Below, piece by piece: positions 45,101 through 55,000 of a DNA stretch of 64,000 nucleotides. Source of the stretch: Petrimonas sp. (GTDB taxonomy: Bacteria; Bacteroidota; Bacteroidia; Bacteroidales; Dysgonomonadaceae); NCBI GenBank assembly GCA_012839475.1, contig DUNG01000014.1, positions 29,276 through 93,275 of the forward strand, written 5' to 3'. The translations under genes and the position numbers were made by a program. The notes beneath the pieces are model-generated. The model made no database searches and had not been told where the DNA came from. It worked only from the letters and a program-made list of their open reading frames with translations. Each line of letters begins with the position of its first letter. Within the stretch, counting starts at the first letter, position 1.

Positions 45101-48100
45101 GCCTTTCGGCAGCCTTACGGTATAGGTAATCATCTCCTTGCTGTCCCGGTTGGTCAACTCGCCAGCGGCAGCTATGTAATCGGAGTCGTCGGGCGGGATT
45201 ACCTCGAAGTGAAAATTGTGACCCGCGTTTTTGAATATAAATTCGGCAACGCCCTTTTCGTCGGTTGTCACTTCATTTTTGCTGCCGGGAATGTCAAGTT
45301 TCACCGTTACGCCGGGAATTCCGGGAGGAGCCGACGTCAGATACTCACCCACGTTAGGACGTACCACGATACGGACGCGGTGCAGGCGCTCTTTCACCAC
45401 CACTTTACCCAGGTTGTACTCGCCTTCGGGCATTACCGGTAGCAAGATGGTGTCGGGGAAGAAGTTCAGGTCCCTGGGTATCACGAACAGCGTATCGGTA
45501 TAACCCGAGGGAGCGTGAACTTTAAACCAGTTATTACCTACATGACTTAACGTAGCCGTTTTCTTGTCAAAGGAGTGTTGAATTTTCATGACGCCGCACT
45601 CTGAGCCTAACGGCGGCGATATGGTTTCAACTTCCTTGCTGCGTGTTGTTCGGACGATGGCTTCCTGTCCATTTTCATGCTCATCCATCACGCAGCCCGT
45701 AACCCATCCGTTGGGACGCATCAATATTTGCGGGAAATGAATTTGCTGTCCTATCTTAGGCTTCAAAGGCTCGGCAGGGAACCAGATATTGGATTGTATG
45801 TTTTCTACTTTACCTTCACCTTCTTGTTGAAATAAGGAGAGGGTATAGCCTCGCGCCTTTACGAAAAGCTTATAGTCAGACTGACCTTTGTTTTGAGTTC
45901 TACCATCTTTTACAATGGGACCGACATTCGGAATCAAGTGCTTGAAGCTAAAATAGCCTTTCTCTTTTGCCTCGGAGATTGGCTGCATTCGGTCGTAGCC
46001 GTATATTCTAGCATAACTGCCCATTCCGTAATCTTGCTCATAATAAGCAGTTCCTATTACTTTCAAGTGAACCTCCCCGCTTTCTACCGACCGCTTGGTG
46101 TTTTCGGCATCCAATACCCGACCCGATATGATGGGCCATTCCGGGTACAATCGGAAATAGATATCACAAGTAATATCCTTGAAGTCACTTGCAAACCGGT
46201 AGCCTTCCGTGTTGCCCTTATAGGTGGGAACGCAAGGTTGGGAAAAATATTCTGTTGCATTTTTCAATGCAGTATGTGTTCTTCTTATTTCTTCATCCTT
46301 TTTAAAATGGTCTCGTGGGAACAATGTTTTTTCGGGTCGGAAGGCATGTTCACCCACCGTATCTTTTGTAAATACATGGATGTGCAGCCAATTCATCATA
46401 TCATCTGTACTTATTACTGAACGAACAGGGTTATTCGTCCGGAGTAGATGTCTGGGAACAACAAATAGACAACCGTTTTCACCCACCTTTTTTTCTTCGG
46501 GAGAGAAAGCATTTTCGGGTTCTCCCGGATAGATGGGATCTCTCTTTATTTTCACAAAAGCCCCTTTAAGCACCTTCCCTTTTTTGTTCTCATCGGTTAA
46601 TTCGTAATAAGGGTTGCCTACGGGTTTCACCCTCAACTTATAGGTGTCTAAGTAAGCTTTAAGCGTTTTAACATCCACTTCGGCATTGGGTTGCACATCT
46701 ATATCATTATCCGGGTTAAGCCAGAAGTGCTTTTTGCTGTTGTTTACCACCACGCGCACGGTACGTTTGAGTTTTCCATCTACATGAAAATTGCCACTAA
46801 ATTCACCACCTCCCCCTACATTAGTATATCCATTGTAAGAAGTCGTGGTCAGTGAATCTATATGCGCGAAATTCTTAAATTCAAAATTGCCGTTCGCATC
46901 GGTGCGGGTAGTTGCCAGAATTGTATTGCGGTCTTCCAATTTATCAAGTCCCGCATCTACCGCTTTACCTACATTTTCACCTGCTCCCGTAATGGCAAAA
47001 GCATCGTTGGTTTTATCTTCATTATAGAGATGATCCTTATCCATTACCGTTGTATTGCCTTTCTTGTCGATGAGCAGATAGGTTACCACCAGCGCGATAT
47101 CAGTATTTGCCAGGGGTTGGGTTTCATTTTTATTCACGCACGGGTCGGCAAACACCAATTTCCCCTTTACCGTTGACTTGGGTGGTGTACGGTCAATTAA
47201 AGTGGCTTTTCGTTTGACCAAGAAATTTGATTTATAGCTGTTTAATGCTTCTGACACCTCTTTGTTCTCGGGGCGATACTGAAACTTATCATGATTGAAC
47301 TCGTTGGTAACATACTCCTCTTTCTTCCCGTCCACCTCGAGCGTCTGATTCACGTCAATAAAATAGAAGTCGTTGCTTTGGTAATTGCATATCAGTTTGT
47401 CGAAAGTTACATAGGTGCGCGTTACCCCGTTGGCATCTTTTTTACTCTCTACCTTACCGGCAGCTATTTCGCTTTTTCCCCATTTGCTAATGGGGGTTGA
47501 GGCGGGTATATCCCCTTCATAGTAAGGCATATCTTCAAAGCCCTCCATCCCGAACATCAGTCGTGACGCCTTACCGGTTACATGTTGGGGATTGTTTTCA
47601 CGGTATGAACCGGTTAGCTCTCCCGAAACCCACTTGCTGTATCCTTTCGTCACCTCTATTTCAAGGGTATAACTCCAGACGTTAAAGGTAATCTCACCCA
47701 CGTCAATAACCTTATCGGTTAAATTCACGATGGTTTTCGTGGGCTTTTCACCCCTCTTTTCGAGTGGGCGGTAGTAGGGAGAGTTGAGTTCGATATTGAA
47801 AAATTCCCTTATCTCCATGGTACCGGCCACGCCTATTATCTCCTCTTCCGCACTGATTAACCCGTTGTTGGAATAGGCGTAAAAAGTGGTTTCAAATGTT
47901 CCATCGTCGTTTATGGTAATGGGTATGGAGTGGCGCTCATCGCGTGGCGTGAGATTCATGTCGTGAATCACCTTTTTCGTGGCCGCATCAGAGATGGAGG
48001 TGTACCGCGTAAGCGTTGCCGTACGGGTAGTGATCGGGTATTTTTCGGGATGGTGCTCAAACTTGTAGGACAGTTTCCCTTTCACGGTGTACTCTTCCAG

Positions 48101-49642
48101 GTCGGGCAGATCGGGTAGCAGCATAAAGGTGAAGGTACATTCGTTGGAAGAGGCGAGCGCTATGGGTTTTCCCGTGACATCTTTGGCAATGTCAAACCCG
48201 TTCATCGTAACCGTGCCTTTCATCGCGGCAATCTGCAGGATATACTCTTGTCCGTCCACAAATGGAAGCCCATTTTTGGTCTGTTCGTACGAAGTGTTGT
48301 TCCACACCATTTTCTCCCACACCAACTTTTTACTGATCGCATCCCGTACCTGCAGCTGATACACGATTCCCTCTCCAGACCGTGCGTTATCTGCATTTAA
48401 CAGGCTGCTTTTGTCTTCCCACCGCAGGTAAAAATTCTTGGCGTTGCTCACGGCCACGGCGTTCGCAGGAATATCGATGGAGACAGGTGTCTGGTTGGAC
48501 GCTCCTTGCGCGTTAGGTCCCGATGTAATAAGATTGGGATTAAGCGTGTTGCCCAACAGTCGGTAGGTGCTGCCTGAAGGCTGGCCAGCTCCCTCCAAAT
48601 CGGGCTGGCAGTTGCTGCAATAGGGTACAAATATGGCCAGATTTTCTTCCGCGACTACCTGAGGTGAATCTTCCGGTGGTTTTTGTGCTATCACGGGTGT
48701 GGCGTCCTTAAAGCTAAAGGTGTTTATCTCGCTATACCCATCGTTCTTATAATTTACCGTGGCGGTGCCTATGGCATTGAATGCCCGCACCACGAACGCG
48801 TAGGTTTTGTCTTCCTTGAAAGGCGGGTTTGCTGCGGTATAAAGGTACATGGGCGCGGCAGAAACGGTGGTTTCAAAGAAGGCGGGGTATCGGTCGTTGT
48901 GCAGCATATCGCGGTAGTTCATACCGGGGTCGCTGACTTCGATGATCCTCAACTTGTAATGTGTTCCGGCCGCGGCACCACCCGGCATCGTCCAGTTGAA
49001 CTGCAGGCTCTGCTTCTGTTCAGGATTCAACCGGCTGTTGTTGGCAGGGTTGATGATGATGGGCGGCTCGGCTGCGCCGGCCATGGCAGGAGATATGGTA
49101 AAGGGCGGGCTGTATTTAGAACCTAGTTCCATGAAACCATTCCACCCGTTCGGGAAGACGAACAGCGTGAGCTTGATCACGTATTGTCCCGGCGGCAACC
49201 CTTCGCTCGCAACCTGTTCGCGGGTGAACCCGGAGTACTCGAGGTTTTGCTCGCTCATCGCCTGTTGCAAATCGCCATACTGGATAAGCGTGGTATTGGG
49301 AATGACGAGCAGATCCACCTCCCGCGGGTTGCTGGGCACGAAACCCCTTCTCGTGCGCACGGAGGCTTCCGTCTCCACGTTGATGATGGCAACGTGGAGG
49401 TAAAACCGGTATGATCTGGCGTCGATCTGACTATTCACCATGATGGAGCCCCCGATCTTACCGGGCGTGGTGAAGTAATCAGACAACTTAGCGGTATAAG
49501 GCGGCATCACCGGGTTGACCGTCAACGAGAACCTGTTGTTAAAAAAATCGTCTTGTGCCTTTACGCTCCCTATCGCCATCATCGTGGCCAAGGCCACCCA
49601 TAGCAGCCTTGTTGTGCTTTTGTTATTAAAATGCGAATACAT
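42107..49642 (-). CDS. Giant TANFOR-domain surface protein 1
   Basis: A 2511-aa exported protein. Signal peptide residues 1-29; residues 30-185 match the N-terminal TANFOR domain (PPYTAKLSDYF ... GFTREQV ... LPPGQYVIKLT); residues about 190-315 are an Fn3-like domain (IIINPANNSRLNPEQKQSLQ); 380-510 another. Residues about 1440-1560 hold carboxypeptidase-regulatory-like domains (VTGEVTTEGKPVPNAQLWVM). The C-terminal third is beta-rich and ends in a cysteine-rich stretch (CKMKSSCQMETVKDDPCD). There is no membrane anchor except the signal peptide. Its TANFOR domain is nearly identical to the short protein at 58740, while its Fn3-like domain is nearly identical to giant 2. Function is unknown. 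Confidence 0.88.
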   Translation of the reverse strand: MYSHFNNKSTTRLLWVALATMMAIGSVKAQDDFFNNRFSLTVNPVMPPYTAKLSDYFTTPGKIGGSIMVNSQIDARSYRFYLHVAIINVETEASVRTRRGFVPSNPREVDLLVIPNTTLIQYGDLQQAMSEQNLEYSGFTREQVASEGLPPGQYVIKLTLFVFPNGWNGFMELGSKYSPPFTISPAMAGAAEPPIIINPANNSRLNPEQKQSLQFNWTMPGGAAAGTHYKLRIIEVSDPGMNYRDMLHNDRYPAFFETTVSAAPMYLYTAANPPFKEDKTYAFVVRAFNAIGTATVNYKNDGYSEINTFSFKDATPVIAQKPPEDSPQVVAEENLAIFVPYCSNCQPDLEGAGQPSGSTYRLLGNTLNPNLITSGPNAQGASNQTPVSIDIPANAVAVSNAKNFYLRWEDKSSLLNADNARSGEGIVYQLQVRDAISKKLVWEKMVWNNTSYEQTKNGLPFVDGQEYILQIAAMKGTVTMNGFDIAKDVTGKPIALASSNECTFTFMLLPDLPDLEEYTVKGKLSYKFEHHPEKYPITTRTATLTRYTSISDAATKKVIHDMNLTPRDERHSIPITINDDGTFETTFYAYSNNGLISAEEEIIGVAGTMEIREFFNIELNSPYYRPLEKRGEKPTKTIVNLTDKVIDVGEITFNVWSYTLEIEVTKGYSKWVSGELTGSYRENNPQHVTGKASRLMFGMEGFEDMPYYEGDIPASTPISKWGKSEIAAGKVESKKDANGVTRTYVTFDKLICNYQSNDFYFIDVNQTLEVDGKKEEYVTNEFNHDKFQYRPENKEVSEALNSYKSNFLVKRKATLIDRTPPKSTVKGKLVFADPCVNKNETQPLANTDIALVVTYLLIDKKGNTTVMDKDHLYNEDKTNDAFAITGAGENVGKAVDAGLDKLEDRNTILATTRTDANGNFEFKNFAHIDSLTTTSYNGYTNVGGGGEFSGNFHVDGKLKRTVRVVVNNSKKHFWLNPDNDIDVQPNAEVDVKTLKAYLDTYKLRVKPVGNPYYELTDENKKGKVLKGAFVKIKRDPIYPGEPENAFSPEEKKVGENGCLFVVPRHLLRTNNPVRSVISTDDMMNWLHIHVFTKDTVGEHAFRPEKTLFPRDHFKKDEEIRRTHTALKNATEYFSQPCVPTYKGNTEGYRFASDFKDITCDIYFRLYPEWPIISGRVLDAENTKRSVESGEVHLKVIGTAYYEQDYGMGSYARIYGYDRMQPISEAKEKGYFSFKHLIPNVGPIVKDGRTQNKGQSDYKLFVKARGYTLSLFQQEGEGKVENIQSNIWFPAEPLKPKIGQQIHFPQILMRPNGWVTGCVMDEHENGQEAIVRTTRSKEVETISPPLGSECGVMKIQHSFDKKTATLSHVGNNWFKVHAPSGYTDTLFVIPRDLNFFPDTILLPVMPEGEYNLGKVVVKERLHRVRIVVRPNVGEYLTSAPPGIPGVTVKLDIPGSKNEVTTDEKGVAEFIFKNAGHNFHFEVIPPDDSDYIAAAGELTNRDSKEMITYTVRLPKGATVTGEVTTEGKPVPNAQLWVMNGSNKRETKTDSDGKYTLRGIKPVEHAQKYNATIHCGAPNDDSEFNNLIGQKRELSFETIDGSGVADFDLEWFDKANIKSLHGFKVTVTDVKEDGGGAFRITGKLHLEEAPGKFEMKESIDQNPAFTDLKVKINDSEKDEKGRPYFEAADAAFSVDMKWMNAKLNAGENNYAVRLENDGEEFLKIAKDGVTGGFIRSKARIEASSFSFSSVNFTFDKDQFFFSDLEGNQSSGKVTSIKSYLDKAKMEDWRKSVESGKGDTYGIHDTNGNPLKFSFIEFDAVSPLASSRLLPNGVITLKPDVWFINPLLKSIRQDTIRIDLPDIKITPDKINEEGITLKNLSVKFENWTIDVNNCIIDAKKGGISSKDVTVRTGRLDIPAKSFILSKDLFVLNDFDVTKLPLGKGMAYIDIAPGTTVQFGVDPKCGMDLKPHLMLSLVNDGGSKPVGSIKNLPGFAHPLEFQAIKQISNGEDIISFAPNSRKMRLYDVVDFLPYTINSYDDEFNIDGAIDYGIPRVASNINYKLIYKKKGGKLNLELGTSDVSFTQVGTFRSLMSRQDIQKVTDGLVKLHGTIEEPGHLEPIRVVVTKQRESVNNYRIWMEREDPKKAQSIRLGGTTPGEPEFLVDKADMKIINNDWDLLRLKLIPSDTYGKNSGFGSNPLYFELRGELRTDLSVSDQSIDLVGTNIDPQTGGQKNQGLTGFVFKYDYASQELVGDMTLVDQNIAGVKFGGVLKMAVGRPGFYFSAAGTMQTSPFGKINAGFLLGYYDKRIPDHVWQGILQYSARKEIPCGFTGDSFRGFYALGAIAVPFVTFDYEFEVPGIASGGVKFDVSAEASVFGSFQPKNNELGFSAMVYAEAAAYLDAITCTSISAHAKATIKGETALKLNAPYTARLTVCGDIAFGGCIKQGIPNPFTFECEPLLEIGKSFEFHAGLTGEIDLKGSSMKPRITDASIGTGLCKMKSSCQMETVKDDPCD
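48720..49090 (-). repeat. Fn3-like module shared with giant protein 2
   Basis: About 370 bases that are very similar to 57780-58140, including long identical runs; the encoded domain differs at a few residues only. The flanking sequences are much less alike, so this is a shuffled or converted module. Counterpart listed separately. Confidence 0.85.
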
Positions 49643-49840
49643 AACCTATGTCTACTCTTATTTCGTTATACGATAGTACGGTTGCTTCTTCGGCGAACCG
49701 GTTGTTAATCACGTTGAAATTCAACGACCGCGAGTAATTGAGGTTACCATCACCTCTCGCCGCACGAGTTCAGCAGCAGGGCTGCCAATATCAGTAAAGC
49801 GAAAACTTTAATCGTTGCCTTTATTGTTTTGATTGTTTTG
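49640..49840 (-). pseudogene. Scar of a second barrel-protein/lipoprotein cassette
   Basis: Read on the minus strand, the part near 49640-49735 encodes SRSLNFNVINNRFAEEATV and SYNEIRVDIGYVFAF with a stop, against the end of the barrel protein at 59719 (LSLNFNVINNRFAEGATV, SYNEIRGDIGYVFTF). The part near 49760-49835 matches the start of the lipoprotein gene at 61849 (reading KATIKVFALLILAALLLNSC-like sequence). The bulk of both genes is deleted. The 17-base overlap of the barrel stop with the TANFOR start is kept as in the intact cassette. Confidence 0.85.
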
Positions 49841-49849
49841 ATTGTTTTG
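49823..49849 (-). repeat. Three perfect ATTGTTTTG 9-mers
   Basis: Tandem copies at 49823-49831, 49832-49840 and 49841-49849. Similar short repeats (ATTGTTGTA twice near 61849-61866, and TTGTTTATTA twice at 63541-63560) stand before other lipoprotein starts of this locus. Confidence 0.85.
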
Positions 49850-49880
49850 ATTGTTATTAACTATTAAATGCTTACGCTTT

Positions 49881-51962
49881 TCAGTTCACCTCCATCCAGT
49901 TGCTTTCAATTATCTTTTCTTCCATATCGTTGTCATCATACACGGCTTGGATACCGTAACGGGTCTTACCTGCAATGGTTTCGCTAAAAGAAAACTCGTT
50001 ATTGTTAAACGATTTGTACTGCATCAATCCTTTTCCGCTATCTTTATAGAGGATATAGAAACTCACCGGTTCTTTGGGTTTTACCCAATTCAGTTTAGCC
50101 GTGTTTTTATCCAAAGAGACTTTGAATACAATGTCCGGCGCATTTTTCGCAAGTCGATACACGTATACTTCGAGCGGGAAACTCTCGTGAGAGTACATGT
50201 TAAAGATATCTTTGGTGCGCAACATGTACTGATACGTTTTCCCTGCCTCCACGGTATTATCGGTATAACTGGTCCGATTGGGAGGGATAGAGTCTATCGG
50301 CACCCATTTTTCCTCGTCAACCTCTTTCCGGAAGATATAAATGGCTACATTCTCCTCGTCGGGATAGACCGACATATCGAACGACACCTCTTCATCGCGA
50401 ATGGTGAACAGGCCTATCACGGGCGCGGGCGATGGCGCAAATTTGGGGCGTTTCAGCACCAGTATATTGCTCATCGGACTCTGGTTATTGTTCCCGTCTA
50501 TGGCAAGTACGCGGTAGTAAATCTCGCGGTTGGTGAGTGTTCGGCTGATGGAGTCAACAAAGACAGTATCCTCGACGAGCGCGCTGCTTGCCGGTGAGAA
50601 GGAAGTCCCGATATTGTTCGACACGAACACGCGATAGGCGTACACATTGTCATCATAATCCAAATTCCATGACAGACGCACTACACCGGTAGTATCAATT
50701 GATCCTTTGAGTCCGGTAGGCGGCAAAGGCGGGATGGTGTCGTGCACGAAAAAATAGGGAATATTCGAGTATGAATAGTTAAGTGCCGTATCCACGGCGA
50801 GCAACTGATAGTACACGCCTTCCACCAAATCGTCGGGCTTGTCGGTGTATGTTGTCGTGGTTGGCGGGAGCATTGTTGGCGTAACGGCTTCATCTAATAC
50901 TTCACGGCTACGCCCCCTTCGTATGACATACCCTTTCAGGTCCTCATCGGGTGGTGTTTGCCATTTGAGTTGGACAACGCCATCAGTTTTGTCAATAGTA
51001 CCTGAAAGAAACACGGGAGTGGGTGGAGTCAGGTTTCGTCCCATCGCCCAAACGGTGGGGCACCAATAGCTTTCGTCGCCAAAAGCGTCGATGCCGTTTA
51101 CGCGGTAATACCATGTTTTATAATTCTGCACACTGTCGGCATATACAAACTCATTGATTACATCCATGTTGAACACCAACGGTTTTTCGTGTATTTTATG
51201 GAATGTTTTTCCATCTTCCGACCGTTCCACGTTGTAATAGGTGAAGTTGTTCCTGCCCGTTCCTTTGGGCCAATAGATCTCGATGTACCCGTCTTTACCT
51301 CTCGCCTGCACCAAACTTGGGGCACGTACATCGTTTATCGCTCCCCCCGGGTAAAGGTAGTAAGCGGTATCTACTTCGAATAGCGGGTGAGTACCTGCCG
51401 GATAGATACGATAACCATATTTATAGTCGCTGTTTATATCCACCTTGTACTCGTAGCGCAGACCGAGCACGTCGGCAGCCTGGGGAAGCCTGTCGGCCGC
51501 CAGCATAGCCAGTGAAATAATGTTCGAGTACGCCATCTCGCCCTCCATGATTCCGCCCATATTTGTATCGTCGGTATCAGCGCCGATGGAGCCGTAGAGC
51601 GCTTGCGCGGCTATAAGCAGGTTCTCGTCGCTTTGTGGTGTAACGAGCTGTTTCAATTTATCGGCAGGCCATGCCATTACCGGCTCGGGGTTGAGCCGGG
51701 TCCAACTATCGCCGATATATTTGTTGTTTTCGTCGAGTACAACGTAGTCAATCCACACCCCCGTGTGCTGCATAAAGGGCCACGCGGCCGTTTCGTCAAC
51801 GCTCCAGCGCAACACCATTCGGTTATCTTTATAACCTTTTACCATCATTTTGATGGATGCTTTTATGATGCCTTCCGTCTCTTCGGCGGCTGTTTTTTGT
51901 TCTTGTGCCACAAGCGATATCGCGCAGGCAATAAGCGCCGCTGTTACTATTATTCTTTTCAT
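49881..51962 (-). CDS. Exported fibronectin type III protein 2
   Basis: A 693-aa exported protein, signal peptide about 1-19 (ends LVA-QE). It is a paralog of the protein at 40101: an N-terminal region with the same style of conserved Trp/Tyr pattern, then about four Fn3 repeats (GYIEIYWPKGTGRNNFTYYN; VQLKWQTPPDEDLKGYVIRR; VRLSWNLDYDDNVYAYRVFV; AKLNWVKPKEPVSFYILYK). It lies 99 bp after giant protein 2, separated by a strong hairpin. Likely a partner of that giant protein on the cell surface or in the periplasm. Confidence 0.85.
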   Translation of the reverse strand: MKRIIVTAALIACAISLVAQEQKTAAEETEGIIKASIKMMVKGYKDNRMVLRWSVDETAAWPFMQHTGVWIDYVVLDENNKYIGDSWTRLNPEPVMAWPADKLKQLVTPQSDENLLIAAQALYGSIGADTDDTNMGGIMEGEMAYSNIISLAMLAADRLPQAADVLGLRYEYKVDINSDYKYGYRIYPAGTHPLFEVDTAYYLYPGGAINDVRAPSLVQARGKDGYIEIYWPKGTGRNNFTYYNVERSEDGKTFHKIHEKPLVFNMDVINEFVYADSVQNYKTWYYRVNGIDAFGDESYWCPTVWAMGRNLTPPTPVFLSGTIDKTDGVVQLKWQTPPDEDLKGYVIRRGRSREVLDEAVTPTMLPPTTTTYTDKPDDLVEGVYYQLLAVDTALNYSYSNIPYFFVHDTIPPLPPTGLKGSIDTTGVVRLSWNLDYDDNVYAYRVFVSNNIGTSFSPASSALVEDTVFVDSISRTLTNREIYYRVLAIDGNNNQSPMSNILVLKRPKFAPSPAPVIGLFTIRDEEVSFDMSVYPDEENVAIYIFRKEVDEEKWVPIDSIPPNRTSYTDNTVEAGKTYQYMLRTKDIFNMYSHESFPLEVYVYRLAKNAPDIVFKVSLDKNTAKLNWVKPKEPVSFYILYKDSGKGLMQYKSFNNNEFSFSETIAGKTRYGIQAVYDDNDMEEKIIESNWMEVN

Positions 51963-52001
51963 GTTACTTCTGTTTTTGCTTGTTGTTGAGCTTCACCCTT
52001 G

Positions 52002-52038
52002 CCCTTATCCCCCCAAAAAAAAACCAGGGGGATAAGGG
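52002..52038 (-). promoter_or_regulatory. 12-bp perfect hairpin between giant 2 and its Fn3 partner
   Basis: CCCTTATCCCCC and GGGGGATAAGGG enclose an A-rich loop (T-rich on the transcribed sense). There is no T-run after the stem on the minus strand, so it is not a classical terminator; an RNA-processing or stability element is more likely. Confidence 0.65.
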
Positions 52039-52061
52039 AGCGGAGTAGGCACGTTGAGTCA

Positions 52062-55000
52062 TCACCTTTTATTTTTACCTTTCGTCTTTTTGCTTCCCGT
52101 GTCAAAGATAACCTTAGGTCCTTCCAAGCCTTCGGGTAAAGTAAAGGTGGTATTTATCTCTACCAACAGTTCGTGTATTTTGTCCATTAGTTTTCCCCGT
52201 GCCGCCATTTTCCGGTCGAGGCGCATGGGGTTGGTATCGGGTACGGCGGGCTGTGGTGCAGCCGTTTGTTCCGTATATCCTTCAGACGAGGCCCGCGGAC
52301 CGTGGGCGGCAGGCTCCAACGACGCGTAGTAAACAACATTGTCAAAAACAATGGGAACGTAGCCGACATTAGCATATTGTATGATTGCATCTATCTTATC
52401 GGCAATCGGGTTGGTTACTGCCGCCGTAGCCTCCCTACCGTCCGAATAACCAGTCGATCTAAATTCACGGGCAATCACGTAATCATACTCACCCTCCATT
52501 TTTAAAGATTGACTCGTGTTTATCTCCATCGACCCCAAGTTTACCTCATTGCCGTTATAGGTAGCAGTATAACCAGGTGTGGTAGTTGTGGAACCAGTGG
52601 ATATTTCACGCTCTTTCTTTTCACCCCTGTATTCCCCGTATTGCCCTATCAGCACGCCCATGTTGACGAGTTCCTCGTCTGTCATATCTGCACTCATCAT
52701 CTCGGTTAACGACGGGAAAGACTCATCTGCCAAGTAACCCGTATATAAACCGCCCCATATTTGTCTATACTCCTCGCCCGTTATATCTAATTCCAGCACT
52801 TTATCGCTCCCGAAAGCTTCTTTCGAGAATTCATTCAACATGTTTTGGAACCTGTTTTTATCATCATACAATTGCCTAATACCAAGATAGTCTCTCATTC
52901 TTTTGGGCCAATATATATTTTTCATTGTTTGCTCCTCGGGTTTAAGCACCCAGTTTCGTGGTAAAGTATATATATCAAACTCATTAAACGCCTCATGCTG
53001 TGGGGATACATGATAATACAACCGGAAACCCTTGACGCTTATCGTCTTTGTATCTTCATCGTTTTCCCAATCAAGTTTTCCCAAGTTAACAGTTTTACTA
53101 TCCTCCGGCCAGATAGTTTTTTCCACCTCATGGATATCTTTACCTCCCTTCGAGTTTGGCTCCCCAAGTATCTCTATCTTTTTAATTTTCATTCCTCTAA
53201 ACTTATCCACGTAGTTATCGGCACCGCTCGTGGTGAAATACCATTTGTACACCTCCTTTTCCTTCGCGTCGGATATTTGCAGGTGTTTCAACGCGGACAA
53301 CCGGCGTTCCTTCACTTGTGTTTCTTTCTGATTTGGCAACCACCATCCCCAAAGCCTACTATTCTCCCGATACCTTTTAATTGTTTTCAGTACCGTAGAG
53401 GGAGTTTCTTCGTCGCTTTGTCCTGCTGCCTTGTTGATCAAGTATATCTTCACCACGTAGAGCGACCGGCGTTGGAGCTTAGGCATCGCGAATGTCCAAA
53501 CATGGCCGTTGCATGTTATCTTATTGTCTACACTCGCGCCAGTGGATGCATTAACAACACGCGCCCAGAGTTCCAGATCATTACCCGTATCTTTCGTGAT
53601 AAAGCTTTTCTCATCTATAGGATTTTCAAGTGGTGTAAACTTGATTTGTCCCCTGCTCGTTGGTAAATAGAGGGTTGTCAATGGACTCGATGCTGATACT
53701 CTCGAACGACTGCGGGGATAAGGTGTTATTTCCGTTACAAGTTCTTCCGGCAACACTTTATATCCTTCGCCCGTTTCAAATGTGACGGTCCTTTTGTCCA
53801 CGTAATGCTGCCTTGTATCTTCAGCAATCACGTAGTTATAACCCAATTCCTTCTTACTGGTACCTATATTAATAGCTCCGGCTCCAGCAGCCATATCAGC
53901 TGCATTTTTACTCTCAAAAGAGAGGTCTGCTATTTTAACTTTCGACTCTACATGAAACGTATATTTCGTAAGAGGCGTAAGCAAGGTTTGGGCATCAAAC
54001 AGGTAACCATAATCGCGCGATAATGGGCCTCCTAAGCGTTTGAAATCTGCTCCTGTGAAATTGTGGGTGCCACCACTTAGGCTGATGCTGGTACATTCAG
54101 AGTCGATAAGGAAAATCCGGTATCTCGTCTTAAAATCCTCGCCCTCTTGGTAATCAATCGGCAATACAAAGGGCTTGCCAACCGGGAAGTTGAACACTAC
54201 CGCCGGACGGGCGCTCATGCTCACCTCTGTCTCCCCTTTTTCGGGTTGCATATCGCTTATAAGCTTCAACTCTTCCGGGTTTCCTGCCAGTTGGCATACC
54301 TCACCAAGCGAAAACGATATCCTGAAGTTTTTCTGTAGCAAGCCACCCAGCACCGAGAAGTAACCTCCCAGTTTCCCTTGCGCGAATACCGGATCGGGCA
54401 TTCCCGCTTTCACGGTTGCCGCCAAACCGGCACTCAAAAATTCAATATCTTTACGTATTCCGAAAACGTTTACTTTCACCCCGCATGCAGCTTCGGCACC
54501 CATAAACGCCTGACCGAGCGCGTACCAATTGCTGCCGCTGCTGTTTTCACACAAAGGTTTTTCACTGAACATCAAGCTGAAGTCGAAACCCAAGCCGGCA
54601 CGCAAGTGGGCGTAGAAAATAAGGAACTCCGGGTCAAGTTTAAACTCCAGCGCCGAGCCAAAAATAACACCCTTGCCGGTATCGCTTCTTGAAACACCGG
54701 GAACGTGATTCTGGGGAATTTGCCTACTAGCAGTGTTATCGAAACGGCTGCGCTCCTCCGATCTACTTTCACCGCCATCAATTATACTTATTATCCAACC
54801 CGGCACGGGCGGCATCGGGTCTATCTTATGGTTGCCGCATTGGAAGTAAGAACCAAATTCGGCTTCTGCTACTCCCTTAAAACCAATTTTAACGCCTACT
54901 CTTTCGTTTTCGTTCGGCGATCCTATCTTGATAAACCATTTATTTCCGCTGTTGACATGAAAATGGAAATCGGCATTTGCCGTGAGTATGCTGTTTGTAT

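Noticed and set aside
44378..45442. Long plus-strand ORF inside giant protein 1
   Set aside because: The minus-strand frame is continuous over 2511 codons with recognisable domains; the plus ORF has no motif and an odd composition.
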